In this document: positions 20,647-29,312 of the stretch, in pieces | Numbering within the stretch: the first letter of the stretch is position 1 | Layout of the letters: the number at the start of each line of letters is the position of its first letter | From: Thermohalobaculum sp965247385 | GTDB lineage: Bacteria; Pseudomonadota; Alphaproteobacteria; Rhodobacterales; Rhodobacteraceae | NCBI GenBank assembly: GCA_965247385.1 | Contig: CBDFHG010000002.1 | Coordinates: 1,054,001-1,118,000, forward strand | Direction: 5' to 3' | Length of the DNA: 64,000 bases | Program-made: the position numbers and the translations under genes | Notes under the pieces: model-generated | The model's database searches: none | Told to the model about the DNA's origin: nothing | What the model saw: the letters and a program-made list of their open reading frames with translations, nothing else

Positions 20647-21600
20647 ATGGTCGAGCCTCAGAAGTTCTTTATTGGCCTGATGGATTTCTTCACCATCCTC
20701 CTGCCTGGTGGAGCGTTGGTCTACCTCGCGGCGAACCTGTTTCTGCCCGAACAGCCGAGCACGAATGCATCAAGGATTGCCGAGACCGGCCGCCTGCTCG
20801 GGGATGCCGAACCAGTCGTCGTCTTTCTGTTCGCAAGCTATCTCGCCGGTCATGTCGTATTCATGATCGGCGCAAAGATTCTGGACGACTATGTTTACAA
20901 GCCTCTGCGCGACGATGCGAGTGCGGCGGCCACCGAGCCCGATCGTATCGCAGGAAATCTGAAGCAGGCCTGCCTGAGAGAAATTTCCAGGAGATTGTTT
21001 CCGGCGGATCCGGGCAGGGCACTCGAACATGCGATCCGTATCAAAAACCGCACGCTTTCCCCGTTGGGTGCCGAGGACGCGATCAATGTCTTCCAGTGGT
21101 CGAAGGCGCGTTTGTCGATCGACCATCCCGCGGGTCTCGCCGAGGTCCAGCGTTACGAGGCCGGCTCGAAGGTCTTCCGCAGTTTCAGGGTCGTGCTGGG
21201 CCTTCTCGCAGCGTTGCATCTGGTCACGTTGCATCTCCTTTCGTTCGTCGCCTGCGTGGCGCTGCTCGGTTTGGTGATCCTGCGCTACGCCGGTCAGCGG
21301 TTCAAATCCACCGAGCAAGCCTACCGTTTCGTTGTCCGACCCGGACACCTTCGCGGGGCATATTCTCGGGGAGACCCGGGACGGTTGATTGGCGACGCCC
21401 GGCCGCGCCCCGAACCAGTGCATCATCAATGCATCCGCGCGCCCGGCGGCACCTCATGGTCCGGCGCAAGTAGCACCACCCTCCCCTCGGCATCGGCGAC
21501 GCCCAGCGTCAGCACCTCGGACATAAAGGGGCCGATCTGGCGCGGCGGGAAGTTGACGACGGCCATGACCATGCGGGCGATCAGGGTCTCCGGGGTGTAG
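20647..21600 (+). CDS. Hypothetical membrane protein, C-terminus doubtful
   Basis: The first ~225 residues look like a real protein: MVEPQKFFIGLMDFFTILLPGGALVYLAA gives one hydrophobic helix, EPVVVFLFASYLAGHVVFMI another, and two more lie near residues 185-215 (VLGLLAALHLVTLHLLSF). I do not recognise the family. From about residue 230 onward the frame becomes low-complexity and runs antisense over the CsaA-like gene. The natural stop was therefore probably lost to a frameshift near 21320-21400; a neighbouring frame ends with TGA at about 21388. Treat 20647 to ~21390 as the reliable part. Confidence 0.5.
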   Translation: MVEPQKFFIGLMDFFTILLPGGALVYLAANLFLPEQPSTNASRIAETGRLLGDAEPVVVFLFASYLAGHVVFMIGAKILDDYVYKPLRDDASAAATEPDRIAGNLKQACLREISRRLFPADPGRALEHAIRIKNRTLSPLGAEDAINVFQWSKARLSIDHPAGLAEVQRYEAGSKVFRSFRVVLGLLAALHLVTLHLLSFVACVALLGLVILRYAGQRFKSTEQAYRFVVRPGHLRGAYSRGDPGRLIGDARPRPEPVHHQCIRAPGGTSWSGASSTTLPSASATPSVSTSDIKGPIWRGGKLTTAMTMRAIRVSGV

Positions 21601-21767
21601 TGCTCGGTGATCTGGGCCGAGGTCTTCTTCACCCCGATTTTCGGGCCGAAATCGATCCACAGCTTGTAGGCGGGCTTGCGCGCCTCCGGAAAGGGTTGGG
21701 CATCGATCACCCGGCCGACGCGAATATCGACCTTCAGGAAATCGTCGAAACTGATGGTGCCGGACAT
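21426..21767 (-). CDS. CsaA-like tRNA-binding-domain protein
   Basis: A 113-residue protein consisting of one tRNA-binding OB-fold (MSGTISFDDFLKVDIRVGRV, then GPKIGVKKTSAQITEHYTPE and VVNFPPRQIGPFMSE). Length and motifs match CsaA/YgjH. Such proteins bind tRNA or act as export-related chaperones, and the exact role here is unknown. The ATG at 21767 coincides with the start of the conserved domain; upstream frame sequence is not conserved. It follows phasin and proC on the same strand. Confidence 0.88.
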   Translation of the reverse strand: MSGTISFDDFLKVDIRVGRVIDAQPFPEARKPAYKLWIDFGPKIGVKKTSAQITEHYTPETLIARMVMAVVNFPPRQIGPFMSEVLTLGVADAEGRVVLLAPDHEVPPGARMH

Positions 21768-21947
21768 GGGCTCGCTCGCTCGCTTGGAGGGGTCAGGTAC
21801 CCGCCCGCCGCATCGAATGGCAAGGGGGTCGGGGGGCAAAAAGCAAAAGGGCCGCCTGCCGGGGGGTGGCAGGCAGCCCTTACAAGGAACGTTTACGCAA
21901 CTACAGGCTCACTGTCCGGTCGTTTACTGGTCGTATTCCCGGTGCCT

Positions 21948-22385
21948 TCAGGCCGAGGCCTTCTCGGCAGCCGCCTTGAACTCGGCGACGGCTTCCTCGG
22001 CGCGGGCCTTGACGATCTCGAAAGCGCCGGTGTTGGCCTTCTGGGCCACCTCGGCGAACTCCTTCACATCCGACACGGCATTCTCGAAGGCGGTCTTCAG
22101 GGCTTCGACGTTCCGGGTCGCCTGCTCGGCGGTCAGCGGCTGACCCTGGACCTCGGTCAGCTTGTCCCTGGTCTGGGCAACAGCCGCCTCGAACAGCGCG
22201 ATCTGGCGCTTGTAGAGGTCCTGGTAGCCGGCGGTCACGACCTTGTTGGCCTCGATCATGGCACCCACGTTCTTCTGCTGGGCGGCCAGCATGGCATCGG
22301 CGTCAACGCCCGGCAGCTTGGCCGCGCTGAACAGTTCCTTGAGCTTCTCGGCGTCAAAGGCGAAGGGATTATTCTGGGTAGTCAT
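21948..22385 (-). CDS. Phasin family protein
   Basis: A 145-residue, alanine- and lysine-rich helical protein (MTTQNNPFAFDAEKLKELF, then amphipathic heptads to AEFKAAAEKASA), typical of alphaproteobacterial phasins. Phasins coat polyhydroxyalkanoate granules, or act as general stress and envelope proteins. The ATG at 22385 has AGGAGAG upstream. No PHA synthase gene is in the window. The gene sits between proC and the CsaA-like gene on the same strand. Confidence 0.88.
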   Translation of the reverse strand: MTTQNNPFAFDAEKLKELFSAAKLPGVDADAMLAAQQKNVGAMIEANKVVTAGYQDLYKRQIALFEAAVAQTRDKLTEVQGQPLTAEQATRNVEALKTAFENAVSDVKEFAEVAQKANTGAFEIVKARAEEAVAEFKAAAEKASA

Positions 22386-22509
22386 TGGGTCTCTCCTGGT
22401 CTCGTGTTTTGGGGGCAGGGTCGGGCGAGAGGCCCGTTCCCATGCGTTCTGAGGGGTATATGGTGCGCTGCACAAAATTTGTCAAGGGGATTTTTGTGCG
22501 CTGCACAAT

Positions 22510-23334
22510 TCATTCCTCGGCCAACTCCCGTGAGCGCCCCGCGGCAGCGGCGACGGTGCTTGTCATCAGCCCGGAAAGCGCCGGCATCAACACGGCGAGT
22601 CCCGCCGCCGTGGTGCCCCCCGGGCTGGTGACATTGATCCGAAGCTGCGCGGCGGCCTCGGGCGAGGCGTCGGCCAGCGCCCCTGCCCCGGCAACGGTGG
22701 CGCGCGCCAGTTGCATGGCCAGGTCGGAAGGCAACCCGGCCGCCACCCCCGCCGCCGCCATCGCCTCGATCATGTGGAAGACATAGGCGGGGCCCGAGCC
22801 GGAAAGCCCGGTGACCGCGTGCATCTGCTCCTCGCTGGAAAGCCGCGCGGTTTGACCCACGGCAGCCAGCAACGCCTCGGCCATCGCCAACTGCGCTTCG
22901 GTAACAGCGGCATTGCCGATCAGCGCGCTGATACCCCGGCCAACGGCGGCCGGGGTGTTGGGCATCGCCCGGACGATCGGTGTGCCCGCCCCGAACATCG
23001 CCTCGAATGCGGCAATCCGCGTGCCCGCCGCGATCGACAGAAACACCGTGCCCTGCCCTGCCAGCACCACAAGCTGCGGCGCCGCCGCGGCCATCATCTG
23101 AGGCTTGACGGCAATGACGGCGACCGTCGCCGGCGCCAGGTCCGCCGGGTTCACGGTTATCCCCCGCGAAGCCTGGGACTTCAGCCAATCCGACGGGTAG
23201 GGATCGATCACCTGCACCTGCTCAGGCGACAACCCGCCTTTGAGCCAGCCCTCCAGCATTGCCGCGCCCATCTTGCCGCAGCCGAGCAACACCAGCGAGC
23301 CAACCCCCGCATCCACCAAATCCACCTTCGCCAT
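22510..23334 (-). CDS. proC: Pyrroline-5-carboxylate reductase
   Basis: A 274-residue enzyme that reduces 1-pyrroline-5-carboxylate to L-proline with NAD(P)H. The N-terminal Rossmann motif is LVLLGCGKMGAAMLEGWL, and AVKPQMMAAAAPQL and MPNTPAAVGRGISAL follow. The C-terminal family signature is GLSGSGPAYVFHMIEAM through NVTSPGGTTAAGL. The ATG at 23334 follows a GGAGG site; an ATG at 23339 is in another frame. It lies 113 bases downstream of the ybjN-like gene, a pairing commonly seen in alphaproteobacteria. Confidence 0.95.
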   Translation of the reverse strand: MAKVDLVDAGVGSLVLLGCGKMGAAMLEGWLKGGLSPEQVQVIDPYPSDWLKSQASRGITVNPADLAPATVAVIAVKPQMMAAAAPQLVVLAGQGTVFLSIAAGTRIAAFEAMFGAGTPIVRAMPNTPAAVGRGISALIGNAAVTEAQLAMAEALLAAVGQTARLSSEEQMHAVTGLSGSGPAYVFHMIEAMAAAGVAAGLPSDLAMQLARATVAGAGALADASPEAAAQLRINVTSPGGTTAAGLAVLMPALSGLMTSTVAAAAGRSRELAEE

Positions 23335-23447
23335 GCCATTGTCCTCCGACCGATTGAAAAGCGCCGAACAAAAAATGCGCCAGCCCCTCCCACCCGAAGG
23401 GACCAGCGCTAAGCCTAACCTGCACCCCGACACTTGTCAGGCGCTTG

Positions 23448-23951
23448 TCAGGCGGTGCCGTATGCCTCTTCGATGGCAATCTCGACCGCCACCTCAGCGC
23501 TTTCATCACCCCACCCGACCAGTTGGAAAGCCGGGTAGAAACGCTCGCTCAGCCCGATCGCCGGGTGAAGCATCGACTCGATTTGCTCTGGCGTCGCATG
23601 AGCACCGCCCGCGAGCGTCAGCCCGCAGCGGTACACGAGCAACTTCTGCTCACGCCAAAGCGTGAAGCTGCCACCCCAGATCTTGTCGTTGACGATGTTG
23701 AGCAAACGATAGAACTCGCCCAGCCGCACCTCCGGAGGGTTCATGTCGAAGGTGCAGTACAGGCGCAGCATATCGTCATGGCCTGACCAGGCCAGCGTCA
23801 GGGAGTAGATGCGCCACGCGCCCTCAATCGCAACGGCGATCTGGTCCTCACCAACACGATCGAAGTCCCAGCTACACTGCTCGGCCAGGGTTTCGACCAT
23901 GTCGATCGGGTGAACATCGGTTTCAGGTAGATAGTGCTCGACGGCAGCCAT
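23448..23951 (-). CDS. YbjN domain-containing protein
   Basis: A 167-residue soluble protein with a YbjN-type fold (the family resembles type III secretion chaperones). Key segments are HPIDMVETLAEQCSWDFDR and MLRLYCTFDMNPPEVR, ending in VEIAIEEAYGTA. The ATG at 23951 follows GGGGGA; the frame is open for another 38 residues upstream (to 24065) but these look non-homologous. It is the probable first gene of a ybjN-proC unit. Function in the cell is unknown; E. coli YbjN affects motility and stress responses. Confidence 0.85.
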   Translation of the reverse strand: MAAVEHYLPETDVHPIDMVETLAEQCSWDFDRVGEDQIAVAIEGAWRIYSLTLAWSGHDDMLRLYCTFDMNPPEVRLGEFYRLLNIVNDKIWGGSFTLWREQKLLVYRCGLTLAGGAHATPEQIESMLHPAIGLSERFYPAFQLVGWGDESAEVAVEIAIEEAYGTA

Positions 23952-24180
23952 GCCTCTGTCCCCCATTTTGCGATGGTCCGGTGAGGCAATGCCCACAGGA
24001 TACACCTTGGGTAGCCACGGGTCGTAGTGCCTGTAGTAGTGACCCGCTAGATATGGTGGCACCAACTAGGGCCGCCGTAAAGAAGAAATCCACATGTCAG
24101 CAAAAATTATTCATCCCGGCGCGCCGTCGAACGCCATCAGGATGTCCGCTCCGCCAGAGCATGACCCAGGCCCCGGCACC

Positions 24181-26025
24181 CTACTCCGCAGCCAGACCTT
24201 CGGTGAACTGGAGCCGGGCGAGGCGGGCGTAGAGGCCGCCCTGGGTCACCAGCTCGTCATGGGTGCCGGTGGCGGCCAGCTTGCCGTCCTCCATCACCAG
24301 GATGCGGTCGGCGCGCTTCACCGTGGCCAGACGGTGGGCGATGACCAGGGTGGTGCGGCCGCGGCTGAGCCGGTCGACCGCCTGCTGCACGGCGCGCTCG
24401 CTCTCGGCGTCCAGCGACGAGGTCGCCTCGTCGAGCAGTAGCACCGGGGCGTCGCGCAGGATCGCCCGGGCGATGGCAAGGCGCTGTTTCTGGCCGCCGG
24501 ACAGCAGCACCCCGCGCTCACCCAGCCAGGTATCGTAGCCTTCCGGCAACGCCATGATGAAATCATGTGCGGCGGCGGCGCGGGCGGCATGCTCGACCTC
24601 CCCGGCGCTCGCATCGAGGCGGCTGTACAGGATGTTGGCGCGCACCGTGTCGGCGAAGATCACCGGCTCCTGCGGCACCAGCGCCAGCTGGCGGCGCAGG
24701 TCGGTCAGGCGCATCTTGCCGATCGGCACGCCGTCGAGGCGGATCGTGCCCCGCTCCGGGTCATAGAACCGCAGCAGCAGTTGCAGGATGGTGGTCTTGC
24801 CGGCGCCGGAAGGGCCGACGATCGCCACCCGCTCGCCAGGCGCAATGCGGATCGAGACATCCTTCAGGGCCGGGATCTCGTGCCGGGTCTCGTAGGCGAA
24901 ACTGACGGCGTCGAAGACGATCTCGCCAATCGGTTCACCGGGCGCCGGATCAGCGGGCGGCACCGGATCGGACACTTCACGGATCGGGTTCTCCATGGCC
25001 AGCAGTTCGACCAGCCGTTCGGTCGCCCCGGCGGCGCGCTGCAAATCGCCCCAGACCTCGCTGAGCGCCCCCACCGCGCCCGCCGTGAAGACCGCATAGA
25101 GCACGAATTGCGCCATCTCGCCGGGGCTCATGCGCCCGGCCAGCACGTCGCGGGCGCCGATCCATATCACCCCGACGACACCGCCGAACACAAAGAAGAT
25201 GACGATGGCGGTCAGCCACGCCCGTGCGGTGGTGCGCTCCCGTGCGGCATCGTAGGCGGCCTCGACCCGGCCGGCGAAACGCGCCTTCGACGCCGCTTCG
25301 TGGGTCATCGCCTGCACCGTCTGGGCCGCTTGCAGGGTTTCGCCCGCCGAGGTGGCGCTTTCCGCCACCAGATCCTGCGCCAGCCGCGACAGGCGGCGCA
25401 CCTTGCGGCCAAGGACAAAGATCGGAACGATCACCAGCGGCACGATCAGCAGGGTCATGCCGGTCAGCTTGACCGAGGTGAACAGCAACATCACCAGTCC
25501 ACCGGTCAGCAGCAGGATATTGCGCAGGGCGATCGAGGCGGTCGAGCCGATGATCGACTGGATCACCGAGGTGTCCGTGGTCAACCGGGTCAATACCTCC
25601 GTCGTCATTACCCGCTCGAAAAACGCCGGGCTCATGCTGGCGACATGGGAGAAAACGGCGGTGCGCAGGTCGGCGATGACCCGCTCGCCGAGGCGGCTGA
25701 CCAGGTAGAAGCGCATCGCGGTGGCCAGCGCCAGCGCCGCCGCCACGCCGATCAGCGCAAGAAAGTACTGGTCGATCAGCGCCGCGTTCTCGGCCGTGAA
25801 CCCGTCGATCACCCGGCGGAAGGCCAACGGCAGCGCCAGCGTGAACCCGGAGGCGGCGATCAGCGCCGCGGCGACACCCAGTATCGACAGCCGGTAGGGC
25901 CGCAGATACGGTATCAGCCCCTTCAGCGGCCCTATCTTCGCAGATTTTGCCCGCTCGTTTGTGCCGGGTGCCGAACCGGGTGTTGATTGCCCGTTGCCTA
26001 GGCCAGCCGCTGATCGTGGTCGCAC
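24181..26025 (-). CDS. ABC exporter, fused permease and ATPase (MsbA-like)
   Basis: A 614-residue half-transporter. Six transmembrane helices (about residues 45-320) precede a nucleotide-binding domain with Walker A GPSGAGKTT (about 398), a Q-loop in LVPQEPVIF, the signature LSGGQKQRLAIARA (about 505), Walker B VLLLDEATSS and the H-loop IAHRLAT. Homodimers of this type export lipids or drugs. The start is uncertain: GTG at 26025 gives a disordered 30-residue leader. It diverges from an MFS gene across 250 bases that should hold both promoters. The substrate is unknown. Confidence 0.92.
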   Translation of the reverse strand: MRPRSAAGLGNGQSTPGSAPGTNERAKSAKIGPLKGLIPYLRPYRLSILGVAAALIAASGFTLALPLAFRRVIDGFTAENAALIDQYFLALIGVAAALALATAMRFYLVSRLGERVIADLRTAVFSHVASMSPAFFERVMTTEVLTRLTTDTSVIQSIIGSTASIALRNILLLTGGLVMLLFTSVKLTGMTLLIVPLVIVPIFVLGRKVRRLSRLAQDLVAESATSAGETLQAAQTVQAMTHEAASKARFAGRVEAAYDAARERTTARAWLTAIVIFFVFGGVVGVIWIGARDVLAGRMSPGEMAQFVLYAVFTAGAVGALSEVWGDLQRAAGATERLVELLAMENPIREVSDPVPPADPAPGEPIGEIVFDAVSFAYETRHEIPALKDVSIRIAPGERVAIVGPSGAGKTTILQLLLRFYDPERGTIRLDGVPIGKMRLTDLRRQLALVPQEPVIFADTVRANILYSRLDASAGEVEHAARAAAAHDFIMALPEGYDTWLGERGVLLSGGQKQRLAIARAILRDAPVLLLDEATSSLDAESERAVQQAVDRLSRGRTTLVIAHRLATVKRADRILVMEDGKLAATGTHDELVTQGGLYARLARLQFTEGLAAE

Positions 26026-26274
26026 GGTCTACCTCGCTCCCTTGACAAGGCGGGTGATAACAATGCGGGCGCGGTCCCGCAAGGCGCCGTCGAGTCCGCG
26101 GTTCCAGCCGGGCCTCCAGGCGGGGCTCCAGGCGGGGAATTTTCGCACACGCATTCACAAGTCTTGGCAAAAGACGAAAAAACGACGACGATCTGTCGTG
26201 GGACGGGCGGCATGGTTGGCAGGCATCGTCCATAAACGACGCAACTCACATCGGAACGAGCCGGTATCCCCGCC

Positions 26275-27546
26275 ATGCGCACCCTGATTTCCTTCACCGC
26301 CCTGTTCCTTTCGGTCATTCTGGTCCAACTCGGCTCCGGCACGCTGGGGCCGCTCGACGCGTTGGCGGGGATCGCGCGGAACTTCACCCCGGCAGAGGTC
26401 GGCATGCTCGGCTCGGCGCATTTCGTCGGCTTTCTGGCCGGCTGCTGGCTGGCGCCGCGCTATGTCGGATCGGTCGGGCATTCGCGCGTTTTCGCCGCCA
26501 CCGCCGCCGTCGGCGCGATCGGCGCGTTGTTGCACCCGATATTCGAGGGGCCCTATCAATGGGCCGCGCTGCGGCTGCTGACAGGCATCTCGGTTGCCTC
26601 GGGAATAACGGTGATCGAAAGCTGGCTGCAGGCGAAGATGGTTAAAAAGACCCGGGGCCGGGTGTTTGGTATCTTCCGGGTCGTCGACATGAGCGGATCG
26701 ATCATGGCACAGGGGCTGATCGCTGTGCTCGATCCGGCATCTTACGTCTCCTACAACATCGTCGCGGTGTTCTGCTGCCTGTCGGTGCTGCCGCTTGCAC
26801 TGACCCGGCGCCACGCCCCGCCGACCCCGGATGCGCCACGCCTCAGGCCGATAAAGGCGGCGCTGCTGTCGCCCACGGCCTGTTTCGGCATCATCGTCTC
26901 CGGAGTGACCGGGGCCAGCTTTCGCATGGTCGGGCCGGTGTTCGGCGTCGCCATCGACCTGACCCAGAGCCAAGTCGCGCTGTTCCTGAGTGCGGGGATT
27001 ATCGGCGGGGTGGCGGCGCAGTATCCGGTAGGCTGGATCGCCGACAAGACCGACCGGCGCAACGTGCTGATCGGGCTCTCGATCTCCGCGATCATCGGCT
27101 GTTTGTCGGTGTCCTATCTGGTCGAGCCGGGCAACGATACGGTGATCTTCCTCGGCGCCTTTGTCTTCGGCATGACCTCGTACCCAGTCTATTCGGTCTC
27201 GGCGGCCTATGCCAACGACTTCGCGTCGAAGGATTTCGTCCTCGAACTGAATGCGTCGCTGATTTTCTTTTATTCAATCGGCGCGATCATGAGCCCGATC
27301 CTGTCGGCGCGGTTGATCACCGCCTACGGGCCTTCCGCATTGTTCCTGTTCATCGCGGCGGCGCATCTGGCGCTGGTCCTGTTCGCGCTCTATCGCATGA
27401 CCCGGCGCAAGGCCGCGGTGCCGTCCGCGCCCTATCAAATGATGCCACGCACCTCGATGATCATTGCCCGGATGTTCGGACGGGCGCAAGAAGGTAACGA
27501 AGCGGCGGCCGAAGAAGCTGCCGATACTGGGAGGAGGGAACCATGA
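26275..27546 (+). CDS. MFS transporter (YcaD-like)
   Basis: A 423-residue major facilitator with twelve predicted membrane helices. YcaD-group features are the short N-terminus (MRTLISFTALFLSVILVQLG), the A-like motif GWIADKTDRRNVLIG between helices 8 and 9, and a charged C-terminal tail. The substrate is unknown. The stop overlaps the start of the GST gene by four bases (ATGA), which indicates translational coupling. Confidence 0.9.
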   Translation: MRTLISFTALFLSVILVQLGSGTLGPLDALAGIARNFTPAEVGMLGSAHFVGFLAGCWLAPRYVGSVGHSRVFAATAAVGAIGALLHPIFEGPYQWAALRLLTGISVASGITVIESWLQAKMVKKTRGRVFGIFRVVDMSGSIMAQGLIAVLDPASYVSYNIVAVFCCLSVLPLALTRRHAPPTPDAPRLRPIKAALLSPTACFGIIVSGVTGASFRMVGPVFGVAIDLTQSQVALFLSAGIIGGVAAQYPVGWIADKTDRRNVLIGLSISAIIGCLSVSYLVEPGNDTVIFLGAFVFGMTSYPVYSVSAAYANDFASKDFVLELNASLIFFYSIGAIMSPILSARLITAYGPSALFLFIAAAHLALVLFALYRMTRRKAAVPSAPYQMMPRTSMIIARMFGRAQEGNEAAAEEAADTGRREP

Positions 27547-28148
27547 AACTCTATCACTCGCCGACATCGCCCTATGTGCGCAAGGTCATGCTGACCCTGC
27601 ATGCGACCGGTCAGCTTGACGAGGTTGAACTGATACCAGGCTCGGGCACGCCGCTGGAGCCGAACGACACCACAATCGGGGTCAACCCGCTGGGCAAGAT
27701 CCCCTGCCTCATTACCGATGATGGGGCCGCGATCTTCGACAGCCGGGTGATCTGCCGCTACCTGGACCACCGCGCGAGTGCCGGGCTCTACCCCGACGGC
27801 GCCGCGCTGTTCCCGATGCTGACCGCCGAGGCGCTGGCCGACGGCATCATCGACGCCACGCTGCTGACCGTCTACGAGTGGCGGCTGCGGCCCGAGGAGA
27901 AACGCTACCAGCCCTGGGTCGACGGCCAAGTGGCCAAGGTCAAGCGCGGCCTGGCGATGCTGGAGCAATCCGAACTGGTGCTGTCGGGGCCACGCAACGC
28001 GGCCAAGATCGCTACCGCCTGCGCCCTCGGCTATATCGATATTCGCCTCGCCGACCTGGGCTGGCGCGACCGCTGCCCGAAACTGGCCGCCTGGTTCGCG
28101 GAAGTTTCCGATATGCCGCCGATGAGAGCGACGGTGCCGGTGGTTTGA
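27543..28148 (+). CDS. Glutathione S-transferase family protein
   Basis: A 201-residue protein with an N-terminal thioredoxin-like domain (MKLYHSPTSPYVRKVML, then VNPLGKIPCL and the DSRVICRYLD block that binds the glutathione glutamyl group) and an all-helical C-terminal domain. The likely catalytic Ser is in the SPTSPYVRK loop. The substrate is unknown. Translation is coupled to the upstream MFS gene, so the two may act together in detoxification, which is an inference. It is the last core gene before the IS island at 28.2-35.6 kb. Confidence 0.9.
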   Translation: MKLYHSPTSPYVRKVMLTLHATGQLDEVELIPGSGTPLEPNDTTIGVNPLGKIPCLITDDGAAIFDSRVICRYLDHRASAGLYPDGAALFPMLTAEALADGIIDATLLTVYEWRLRPEEKRYQPWVDGQVAKVKRGLAMLEQSELVLSGPRNAAKIATACALGYIDIRLADLGWRDRCPKLAAWFAEVSDMPPMRATVPVV

Positions 28149-28321
28149 GCCGCGCGGTCCATTTGATACGATGATCGGCTTTGTTGCAAGGAGCCTCCGA
28201 ATTTATGGGATTGAACTAAACCGCTCACGCGGTGTTTGAGTTTGAGGTTTTGGGGCGGAGCGTCCTGTCTGAAAGAGTTGTGTGTTTACCGACAGCACAA
28301 TTCACCGGACAGGAGACCCCG

Positions 28322-28438
28322 ATGACTGACAAAAGCCCTCTACGCCGGCGTATGATTGACGATATGACGATCCGCAATCTATCGCCAGCGACGCAACGAT
28401 CTTACCTTCATGCGGTGCAAAGGTTCAGCCGTTGTTTT
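28322..28438 (+). pseudogene. Tyrosine recombinase, N-terminal stub
   Basis: ATG at 28322 with a CAGGAGA site encodes MTDKSPLRRRMIDDMTIRNL and then SPATQRSYLHAVQRFSRCF, the SAM-like core-binding domain of phage-type integrases of the kind that accompany IS91-like elements. After about 39 residues the frame is cut by the left end of IS66 at 28439. No catalytic domain is present anywhere in the window. Confidence 0.85.
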
Positions 28439-28539
28439 GTAACCGTCCGGTCTCCCCGCCCTTGAATGGTTTGTGATTGGCGTGCGAGCCTTCGGGTGAT
28501 CGCGGGCGATCGTGTCCGTTTGAATTACGCGGACACTTG

Positions 28540-28900
28540 AACTTGACGGATCATCGTAGAGGCAATCGGCGGAGCTACTCGAATGCGTTCAAGCGGCGTG
28601 TTGTGGCCGAGGCGCTTGAGCCAGGGGCTTCAGTTGCGTCGGTGGAGCGCCGTCACGGGCTGAGCGCGAACATGGTGTTCGGGTGGCGTCGTGATCCGCA
28701 GTTTGGGCCGGGTGGTGATGGGGTATTTTTTCCTGCCTGTCGAGGTGATGTCGACTGCGATCACCGCTGCGCCGGAACCGATCATTCCATCCAGCGACGG
28801 CCGGGTCGAGATTGCCCTTGCATCGGGCCATCGTCTGACGCTCAGCGGCGCCTTTGATCCGGACATGGTGGTGCTGTTGGCGCGAGGTCTGAGCGCATGA
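28540..28900 (+). pseudogene. tnpA: IS66 TnpA (frameshifted)
   Basis: The helix-turn-helix part SYSNAFKRRVVAEALEPGAS and GLSANMVFGWRRDPQF lies in one frame; the tail (GYFFLPVEVMSTAITAAPEP to VVLLARGLSA) lies in another. The shift falls near 28700-28735, where GGGTATTTTTTCC is a likely slippage site. Without the shift it would be a normal accessory protein of IS66. Its stop overlaps the tnpB start. Confidence 0.75.
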
Positions 28901-29244
28901 TCCCGGTTCCCGCGCAGACGAAGGTCTGGCTGGCGGCTGGCGTTACCGATATGCGCAAGGGGTTCAACGGTTTCTCGGCGCTGGCCGAGAAGGTTCTGGA
29001 GCAGGACCCGTATTCCGGGCACCTGTTCGTGTTCCGGGGACGGCGCGCCGATCTGATCAAGGTCATATGGTGGGACGGGCAAGGGGCGTGTCTGTTTTCC
29101 AGGCGTCTGGAGCGCGGCAGGTTCGTCTGGCCATCGCCGGCGCATGGCAGGTTGTCGGTGACATCGGCGCAACTGGCGATGCTGTTGGAGGGCATTGATT
29201 GGCGCGCGCCGCTGCGCCCCTGGCGGCCCCTGACGGCAGGATGA
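28897..29244 (+). CDS. tnpB: IS66-family accessory protein TnpB
   Basis: A 115-residue protein with the hallmark IS66 Orf2 sequence: VWLAAGVTDMRKGFNGFSAL, then GHLFVFRGRRADLIKV and WPSPAHGRLSVTSAQLAMLL. It is needed for IS66 transposition. It overlaps the end of tnpA by four bases and precedes tnpC. It looks intact. Confidence 0.92.
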   Translation: MIPVPAQTKVWLAAGVTDMRKGFNGFSALAEKVLEQDPYSGHLFVFRGRRADLIKVIWWDGQGACLFSRRLERGRFVWPSPAHGRLSVTSAQLAMLLEGIDWRAPLRPWRPLTAG

Positions 29245-29312
29245 TTTTTTGAACAAAAACAGAGAAACATGACGCTTTGGGGATTCCCTTCAGTGTCGCG
29301 TTCTGGTATGGA